This document shows, piece after piece, positions 9,162 to 15,251 of a stretch of DNA of 15,251 bases (the first letter of the stretch is position 1; every line of letters begins with the position of its first letter). Origin of the DNA: Acanthamoeba castellanii str. Neff (lineage: Eukaryota; Discosea; Longamoebia; Acanthamoebidae); the NCBI RefSeq assembly GCF_000313135.1, contig NW_004457462.1, positions 15,259 to 30,509 on the forward strand. Reading direction: 5' to 3'. The translations under genes and the position numbers were made by a program. Under the pieces are notes generated by a model. It made no database searches and was not told the DNA's origin. It saw only the letters and a program-made list of their open reading frames with translations.

Positions 9162-10778
9162 GTTGCCGGTGGAAATGGCAGGGGCGGTGTACGCATTCGG
9201 TGATACGACCGACGACAAGCTCGGATTCCAACACGGCTCGAACCCATGCTATGCGCCGCAGATCGTCGCGGCGCTCGCGGACGAGAAAATCGTCAAGGTA
9301 CCTTATACGCCGCTCGAGCAGCCAAAGACTCGCCGATGGGCCACCGACCAACATTGCATCTTCTTCTATTCGGTCATTGGGGTGTAGGTGGGCGCGGCCG
9401 GGGCACACAGCGTGGCACTGTCGACCAGAGGAACTGTTTTCACCTGGGGTAAGCCGCGCCGGTGTCGTGTCGTGTCGTGTCGTGTGTCGCGTGTGTCGTG
9501 TCGTGTCGTGTCGTGTCGCGTGTGTAGGACAAAAGCCCAGAATGAACGCCGCAAGGGCCGGGGGCGTGTAATCCCCGACCCAAGGCTTCAGGGGCAATGG
9601 CCGTCTGGGCGAGCGGCAGGCGGAACGGGGCGAGAACGACTTTTCCTCCCGGATGGAGCCTGCAGAAGTGACCCGAATCGGTGGCGATGAGAGCGTGCGA
9701 CCGTTCATCGTCGACCTGTGGTGCGGCAAGGCCGTCACGCTGCTGCTCGACCGCGACGGCGTGCTCTATTCCTTCGGCATCGATTCCAGGCACGCCCGCT
9801 CAAACATATTATTCTTTTTCTTATTCTTATTCTTATTCTTATTCTTATTCTTATTATAAATTTATAAAATTGAAATATCGACTTCTTAGGTTTCCCTAAT
9901 ATTTATAATTATTTTGCTTTGGGCTGAAACGAAGCAAACTGACTGGGCAAGCTCATCAGGGGCAGCTTGGGCCGCGAGGCCTCGGGCGATGGTGGTGGTC
10001 CAATGCCGGTGGCGTTCCCACCGGGGGTCAGGATCAAGTCGGCCGCCTACGGCGGCGGCCATGGCCTCGCCATCACCACCGACGGTTCGCCTGCCTTCCC
10101 GCCTGCCTCGGCTGCCCTAATTTTTGGCGGTGACGGTCACTAAGCCGTCGTCATCGTGGGCGTGCCAACAGGCCAGGTGTACTCGTGGGGCACGGGATCT
10201 GCGCTGGGCCATGGCGCCCCCGGCGAGTTGGACGGCCCCAACCCGCCCAGATTGATCGAAGCACTGGCCCACGCGAAAGTGGCGCAGGTGGCCTGTGGCC
10301 CGTTGCACTCGCTGGTGCTCACGGAGGACAACGTCCTGTACTCCTTTGGATATTCACAGGTGCCGCCCTTATCGATCCGTAAAGCGCTCCCGTTGAATCT
10401 CACGCACGCACGCACGCACGCACGCACACCACGGTCGGTTAGGGCGGAATACTGGGACACTCAGAAAGACCCGATGACTCTGCGGTACCACAAGTGGTCG
10501 ACGCGGTAGCCGGCCTCGGCACCATCACCGCCATCTCCGCGGCCTCTGGGTGCGTGCCTACCCTCCTCTCTCGCCTGAAACAACCAAACAATCAATTTTC
10601 TGATCTTTTTGGCACGGCTGGCCCCAACCGTATACCTGAGCACAGGCAATCGGTGGTGCTGTTTGAGAGCGGCCGTGTGCTCGGGTTTGGCGAGTTCAAG
10701 GGGGAGCTCAAGAAGGAGAGCTGGCTTGTGCCGCGCAGCGTGTGCGCTGGTGCGGGTGGCGTGTTCCTTCTCTGCTGA
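8618..10778 (+). CDS. F-box protein with RCC1 repeats
   Basis: Nine exons: 8618-8733, 8825-9054, 9182-9297, 9388-9448, 9585-9789, 9960-10084, 10172-10359, 10443-10549 and 10646-10778 (stop TGA), encoding 426 residues. The start is the first ATG of the exon, preceded by an A-run. Residues about 14-46 form an F-box: KELMHIVFGFLDFTDLSSVS followed by AVCRRWQVLAR. The rest is a series of RCC1-type repeats, seen as AVYAFGD, TVFTWG, VLYSFGIDSRGSLG, QVYSWGTGSALGHG, VLYSFGYSQGGILGHS and RVLGFGEF, each preceded by a G-x-H-S/G-x-A/V-L-x-T/S strand. F-box domains bind Skp1 in SCF ubiquitin ligases and the propeller would bind the substrate, so a role as an SCF substrate receptor is inferred. Intron 5 (9790-9959) is best explained as a GC-AG intron. 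The acceptor of exon 5 (9584) was chosen because it restores the WG-x-x-G-x-G-x-LG motif; the nearer CAG at 9591 breaks the frame. Confidence 0.9.
9117..9160. repeat. (GTGC)11 microsatellite in intron 2 of the F-box gene
   Basis: Eleven perfect GTGC units lie in the intron 9055-9181. Read as RNA it is the exact reverse complement of the (CACG)n run in intron 7 of the same gene. Confidence 0.95.
9462..9525. repeat. Interrupted (GTGTC)n in intron 4 of the F-box gene
   Basis: About four perfect GTGTC units, an interruption (GTGTGTCGCGTGTGTC), then further perfect units lie in the intron 9449-9584, shortly after the donor gtaagc. Confidence 0.9.
9790..9959 (+). other. Probable GC-AG intron in the F-box gene
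   Basis: Joining TCC AG at 9789 to G GGC at 9960 gives SFGIDSRGSLG, a clean RCC1 repeat junction. The bases after 9789 are GCACGC, so the donor is GC and not GT. The remaining bases resemble the GTACGC donors of the window with one change. No nearby GT donor keeps both the phase and the motif. The intron body is AT-rich. Confidence 0.6.
9821..9855. repeat. (TTATTC)5 microsatellite in intron 5 of the F-box gene
   Basis: Five perfect TTATTC units plus TTATT, preceded by a related CTTTTTC stretch, form a pyrimidine-rich run on the coding strand. It lies roughly 100 bases before the acceptor, so it is not the acceptor's own polypyrimidine tract. Confidence 0.95.
10401..10427. repeat. (CACG)6 microsatellite in intron 7 of the F-box gene
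   Basis: Six perfect CACG units plus CAC lie in the intron 10360-10442. It is the reverse complement of the GTGC repeat in intron 2 over its full 27 bases. Confidence 0.95.
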
Positions 10779-10957
10779 CTGAGCTAGGACGCTTTTTGTG
10801 ACCATTTTATCGAAAATGATGATGTTTGCTTCAGAGCAGTCGTGGATATGTCGCAAGCGGTTGATGTATTGAGTAGAAGAGGGGATGATTTACGAGAACA
10901 ACACAGCACCAACGCCTGCGGCGTGTATGCACACGACCCGATGTATGTTGTCGGGCC

Positions 10958-11643
10958 TTACGCGTAGTTACGATCGCAGCTGACCACGCACACCTGGTTG
11001 GCTGGGCACACTTCGCCAGCCGCACGGTACACGCCCTGCACCCACACAATCTCAGTTCAGCGGAGTGCAACAAAGTGAAGTGAGGCGTTATGGGCGCGTA
11101 CCGAGGAGTTGGGGTAGCAGCGGCCGACGTCAGCGTAGAAGATGATGCTGGCGATCGAGATGGGGTAGCAGCCCTGAGCATCACGATAGGACGGCTGGTT
11201 GTCGACCAGCACCCTGGGACAGCAGCCATTCACATCGCTGAAGAAGCCGTTGGCGCACAGGCGCGCACCGCCCTGCTGGGCAGCGCTAGCGATGTCCGGG
11301 CACTGGGGCACGCACACGCGGTCGGCCGGGCAGACCTCGCCAGCGCTCCTGTACACCCCCTGCACGCCCGATTAGCCCCCTCTGCTGAACTGGTGCACCA
11401 CTTGTGGGTGTGGGAGCGTACAGCAGAGTTCGGGAAGCAGCCCTGGGCGTCGGCGTAGAAGGCGATGCCGCCGATGAAGCGCGGGAAGCAGCCCTGGGCA
11501 TCGGCGTAGAACGGGGTGGAGCCGACCACCAGGGGGCAGCAGCCTCGCTGGTCCGGGAAGAAGTCGGAGCCCGGGCATCTCTGGCCCACAGCGAGGTTGA
11601 TGGTGCAGAGCACCAAGAAAGCGAAAGCGGTGAACGGCTTCAT
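10958..11643 (-). CDS. Secreted cysteine-rich protein made of two tandem modules
   Basis: Minus-strand exons 11643-11422, 11359-11102 and 11035-10958 (stop TAA) encode 185 residues; both introns are phase 0. Residues 1-20 (MKPFTAFAFLVLCTINLAVG) are a typical signal peptide, likely cut before QRC. The mature protein is two copies of one module: residues 22-94 and 107-180. Each has RxC(x)4-5FFxDxxGCCP, one or more YxDAQGC(F/Y)P units, a second GCFP or RCYP followed by NSA or NSS, then GVYR(S/A)AGEVCPA(D/N)(R/Q)VCV and a final C. Unit 1 also has an internal near-repeat of FYADAQGCFP. Many cysteines with no membrane segment after the signal suggest a disulphide-bonded extracellular or cyst-wall-type protein, but I recognise no named family and assign no function. 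Convergent with the F-box gene, 180 bases apart. Confidence 0.88.
11431..11511. repeat. 30-bp direct repeat inside exon 1 of the cysteine-rich gene
   Basis: The 30-base stretch at 11431-11460 recurs at 11482-11511 with one mismatch, 51 bases apart. It encodes the two FYADAQGCFP units and indicates a recent 17-codon tandem duplication within the exon. Confidence 0.9.
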
Positions 11644-12049
11644 GTTGAAGTTGAGGTTGTTGCCTGGTTGCTTGGCTCAAGAGAGTGTTGGTTGCAGATA
11701 GGGACAATCGAGGAGCAGCCACTATTTGTAGAGAGCGCGATCCAATAAGAAATGGAGTCATTACTTTACAGTACCCCGCAAGCACTCTGGAAGTTTCAGT
11801 TGCCGGTTTGAAGGAGCCTGGTGCTGCGCTTTCTCTGCCACCCCAGCAATATTCCCTGCCGAAAGCTCCAGCCCTGGTGCAGCCTGGCAGGGATTGCCAG
11901 GTTCAACTCCAGCCTCACCTCTTGTGTCCAAAACAACTCAAGCCATTAACAATCACAAGGTTGTTCTACATAGAGCTCCTCCCCACCACCAAAGCCCTCG
12001 AGCTGGTGTTGGCAGCGGGAGATCCCAACACTTCTTTTAAATCCAGTTG
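11644..12049. promoter_or_regulatory. Intergenic region: 5' flank of the cysteine-rich gene and 3' flank of the glycoprotein gene
   Basis: About 400 bases without a supported gene lie between two minus-strand genes. A TATA-like TACAAATA reads on the minus strand at 11730-11723, about 80 bases before the ATG at 11643. A hairpin with 7-base perfect arms, CCTGGCA and TGCCAGG, spans 11883-11901. Nothing else coding-like was found; plus-strand frames through it have no recognisable protein. Confidence 0.4.
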
Positions 12050-13945
12050 TTACAAGCCTGAATCAACTTCGCCACCTTGGAAGTTGACCACCGATGAAAG
12101 CGGCTGCCTCCTTTTCTTCTGTCGCACAGCCACCACCACGCCCGCCACGATCACGCTCACCACCAACACGCCGGCCACCCCCACGCCCACAGCCACGCCA
12201 ACTATCAGGCCCAAGTCCTCTCCGCCACCTCCAAAGTCATCGCCGCGACCGCCTGATGAGCCCAGCAACACGCCCAGCCCGAGGCTTGGGTCGTAGTAGA
12301 GGGACCGGTTGAAGGCTGGGAAGACCAGCTCGAGCTCGTAGTGGCTGTCGCTCACCACGTCGACTGCGTGCGCGATCGGCGTGAAGGCTGTGTCGTCGAC
12401 CAGGGCCACGTCGAACATCTCGACCACCATTACCACTACCTCCGCAGACGCTGTTGGGGCGTCGGAGGCGGGCACGGCCAGGTAGTACGAGGTCATGTTG
12501 GCTCGTGGCGTGTTCTCGGCACGCTCGATTACTGTCAGCTGCTGGCTTCGTTTGGCCCTGTACGACGATGGTGGCGGAGACCCAGGACCGATGTCGGACA
12601 GGCGGTAGCGCAGGGTGACACCCTGTATGGCGCTGGCGTTGGTGGCCGAGCTGAAGTTGACCGACCACTTGACGGAGCCCGCGGCGATGACGAAGTCGCG
12701 TCCGGAGAAGCTGGCCGTCGATGCATTATTGGCATTGAATGAGAACACCTGCGTGGCATTGGTGTAAGCGTCCAGCTGGGCCTCATACATTCTCTCGGTC
12801 CTTATGGTGCTGTTGATGGCGCTGCTGACCGCCCAAGTGATGCCTACACATATAAAATCAGTTTTGAGCACATGCGGCTGTTTAGGGGTGGGTTGAATCC
12901 GCACCGGAAAAGGTTGTGTTGCCCACCTGGATGGCCTCCAGGCTCGATCTGATGGCAACGGTGGACGCGGAAGATGAGGTTGAGAGGTCGATGGTGGGCT
13001 CCGTGTTGCCAAAGGTCGAGTTGGCCGCCAGCGGCGACACCATCGAGGCGGTCCTCGAGGTCGTGGGCGTGGCCGTCCGTGAGGGTGTGGTGCTCACCGA
13101 GATGGAGGGTGTTGCCGACTGCGAGGACGTGGGGCTCACCGAGATCGTGGGACTCGCCGTCCGTGAGGGCGTGGGGCTCACTGAGATCGTTGGCGTGGGG
13201 CTCACCGAGATGGAGGGCGTCGCGGAAGGCGTGACCCTGCTGGGCGTGGCACTGACCGATGTGGAGGGCGTGGGCGACGGCGACGGGCACACCTTGATGG
13301 CTGAGGTCACCTGGTTGGTAGCATTACCGCCTTGACAAATCGAGCTGAGCGTCTGAGAGATGGCGAGAAGTAGACCTGATGAAGTCAAGCAGGTAAACAT
13401 GAGGTGTGGATGTGATGATGTCGATACTCGAAAATTGGAGCTTTAAAGCTTGCTAGGGAGGTGGGGTGAACCGGTGACCGTCGACGAGTCTGCAGCGGCA
13501 GCGGCGTCTTCGCTAGCAGTAAAGTTGAAAGTGAGTACGTTGGCGACAGCCCTGTTTTGAGTATAACCGGTCCAGGTGACTCTGTTGATTGATGTAATTC
13601 AAGAGGTGGGGAACTGTGTTAACCCTGTGGTACAGACCCTACAGGTAGGTGGAGGGTTGTGTACGAGCTCTCCGTATTGGCGTCAATGTTGGTGGAGAGC
13701 CAAGTCTGGATCATGCTGTCGGAGACGTTTGTCAATGAATAGCTGGGTAGCTGCACGTAAGGGCCACTAAGAGAACGTTTAAATGGTGGCTGTTGGGTTA
13801 GTACTGGCGTTTGGCCAAGGAGGGTAGGTACTGTAACGGCCCAATAAAACAATCAGGTGAGGTGGGAGATCGTACTGATGAGAGAAGGACCCATGAGGAA
13901 GAGGGCCGCAAGGGCAGGAGTCATCTTGAGAGATGTATGCACCAT
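12050..13945 (-). CDS. Secreted type I membrane glycoprotein with Ser/Thr/Pro stalk
   Basis: Minus-strand exons 13945-13876, 13830-13624, 13579-13472, 13375-12905 and 12843-12050 (stop TAA) encode 549 residues. Another in-frame ATG at 13924 could be the start; either way a hydrophobic segment (TPALAALFLMGPSLI) forms a signal peptide. The mature protein has an N-terminal domain (about 40-128), a segment with two cysteines, a Ser/Thr/Pro repeat stalk (about 158-240; units such as SISVSPTPSRTA), a second globular part (about 286-480), a Gly/Asp linker, one transmembrane helix of Gly, Val and Ala (about 496-525) and a short basic tail starting RQKKRR. About a dozen N-x-S/T sequons occur on the extracellular side, fitting a heavily glycosylated surface protein. 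No family recognised. Intron 2 is uncertain: instead of 13580-13623 (donor gttaac), a donor gtacac near 13657 joined to acceptor CAG at 13582 also keeps phase and shortens the protein. Confidence 0.8.
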
Positions 13946-14691
13946 TGTAAGCGTTGTTGAGTGTGCGGTTCGTTTGTATGTTTTCAGATTCGAACACTCT
14001 TCTGCCGGGGACAAAAAAGCCGTAGCGGACGCTGCGATGTTGCCAAAGGGCACTCATTGTGGCAACCAAGTCTCAAAAATCTGAACCTTAACTTGACTTG
14101 GCCTGCAGCGTTGTAAATGTGTCGCAGTTGTGGGTTGATGAGCTGCTACCATGGGAGTGGCGCATCCCCGGATACCAACACGTAGCCAGCAACGATGAGC
14201 CACCATGTGGCGCAAAAGGAGTGGTCACGCTGTTGCACAACACACGCCTCAAGGCGCCTTGAGGCCCTCATGAGAACAGTTGGCCACGCCCCAGCACGAT
14301 CGTCGAGCGCAAGTGCCCTTGAACACTCTTGCCTTTCTTTACCGCTCAGTCTGTATCGCTTTTCCCGCCGTCAACGTCCACGTTGGCAATCAATTTCCAC
14401 ACGCGCATGTGCGAGTCGAGGTGTGGAGGCAGATGATGAGCGCTCCGTTTGCTTCCTCATCTGGTGGCTTGCTTGCGCTCTCTTCCCCGCGTGGGCGCAG
14501 CAGTGGCCCTCTCTGCACGCCCGAGAACTCTCGATTTGGGCAGACCGGAGCCGATCGCGACAGCACGATTACCGTGGTACTCGCATGTTAATTGTTTTAT
14601 GCAAGCACACTTCTGGTGAAGCCGAGGTTTGGGATGGTACAGGGTAAAAAAGAAGATAGAAGAAGAGGAGCGAAAAACCACAGTTGCTCCG
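13946..14691. other. Intergenic region of about 750 bases, no supported gene
   Basis: This gap lies upstream of the glycoprotein gene and downstream of the last gene, both on the minus strand, so it should hold the glycoprotein promoter. Open frames exist on both strands (for example plus strand 14195-14647) but show no recognisable domain, no splice continuation and a composition rich in Arg, Ser and Cys that is typical of chance frames. The clearest structure is a 20-base perfect palindrome at 14246-14265. Confidence 0.5.
14246..14265. repeat. 20-bp perfect palindrome
   Basis: GCCTCAAGGC is followed directly by its reverse complement GCCTTGAGGC, with no spacer. The next bases outward do not pair. 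It lies in non-coding DNA about 300 bases upstream of the glycoprotein start. Confidence 0.9.
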
Positions 14692-15251
14692 TTACGCTCT
14701 GATGGTCGACTTGGCCAAGGCGTCAAGCTGTGCGCGGAAGGAAGAGGAAAGATGTGTGAGCGCCACAAGTGACTTGCTCAAGCGTTAAGCCGACGCGACA
14801 AAAGAGAGAGGGAAATCATCACGTACAGTGCGGGGCGAGATGAGCGGCTGGGCGTTCTCGTCGTCGGCGAGCAGGAGCTCCCCGTCGTACTCCTCCACCG
14901 AGGCGAAGGCCGGCGCCGTGAGCGACAGCGACCGGTCGAGGGTGAAGGCGGGCGAGGGCGGCGCCGCCGTGCCGGGAATGAAGTCGTCCAGCGAATCGGG
15001 CGGACACGAAGCCTTACGATCGCTGATCTGCAAGGTCACAATCACCATCAGCGTTAGTTGAACACGACACGACACACACGGCACGCATCGGGGAGGACGT
15101 ACGATTGAGCCCTTCTTCTCAGCGGTGGGTTCGGGGAAGAAGCGGGGCGTGGCTGCCTCCGCGGGGATGGGGGACTCGGCGGTCTCGGCGCGTGCCGCGA
15201 TCCACGACACGATATCGCTGAAGACCTGTTCGTGCCCCTGCTCGTGCAGGA
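14692..15251 (-). CDS. 3' end of an unrecognised gene (partial)
   Basis: Minus-strand exons 15251-15103 (entering from outside the window), 15027-14827 and 14727-14692 (stop TAA). Both introns are phase 0 with gtacgt donors and CAG acceptors (ttgcag and gcacag). The visible 128 residues begin LHEQGHEQVFSDIVSWIAAR, probably a helical end of a folded part, and continue as a Pro/Glu/Ala/Ser-rich, largely disordered tail (PRFFPEPTAEKKGS, then LDDFIPGTAAPPSPAF, then EEYDGELLLADDENAQPLI) ending LDALAKSTIRA. No domain or family is recognised, so no function is given. The upstream intron contains a GTGTC-type repeat on the coding strand around 15061-15078. Confidence 0.7.

Noticed and set aside
11685..12296. 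203-codon plus-strand frame with a Thr/Pro-rich end
   Set aside because: The Thr/Pro-rich part is antisense to the transmembrane-coding exon of the glycoprotein gene, and the remainder is non-coding flank.
14195..14647. 150-codon plus-strand frame in the large intergenic gap
   Set aside because: No recognisable domain, unusual Arg/Ser/Cys/Trp content and no splice-site continuation. It is a possible but unsupported gene.

Overview
The window looks like nuclear DNA of an intron-rich, GC-rich, gene-dense unicellular eukaryote. An Acanthamoeba-like amoebozoan is my best guess, made from style only (short introns, GC-rich codons, gene families) and not from a match. The support is spliceosomal: seven multi-exon genes can be assembled by joining reading frames across short introns with AG acceptors, and every join preserves phase. 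There is no operon structure, no ribosome-binding-site pattern, no CRISPR array, no insertion sequence and no RNA gene that I can support.

Layout from left to right: (1) 1-2538, plus strand, 5' end not certain: a TMEM143-like DUF3754 membrane protein with 13 exons. (2) 2634-3363, minus strand: a small CHIC / Golgin A7 / ERF4-type protein with 3 exons, convergent with gene 1. (3) 3745-8146, plus strand: an XRN-family 5'-3' exoribonuclease with 13 exons, a complete catalytic and 5'-phosphate-binding residue set, a low-complexity and acidic insertion of about 300 residues, and an RGG-rich tail. (4) 8205-8569, minus strand: a doubtful two-exon small gene. (5) 8618-10778, plus strand: an F-box plus RCC1-repeat beta-propeller protein with 9 exons and introns full of simple repeats. 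(6) 10958-11643, minus strand: a secreted cysteine-rich protein built from two copies of one module, each split by an intron at the same place. (7) 12050-13945, minus strand: a secreted or surface type I membrane glycoprotein with a Ser/Thr/Pro stalk. (8) 14692-15251, minus strand: the 3' end of an unrecognised gene that runs off the window.

The genes do not form an obvious pathway. They are neighbours in a compact genome: mRNA decay, probable ubiquitin-ligase substrate recognition, membrane and palmitoylation-related proteins, and two secreted or surface proteins. I see no convincing undescribed system. The points most worth a second look are the strong preference for C at intron position +4, complementary tetranucleotide repeats in two introns of the F-box gene, the XRN insertion, the duplicated exon cassette in the secreted protein, two perfect inverted repeats in intergenic DNA, and the loss of the cysteine cluster in the CHIC-like protein.
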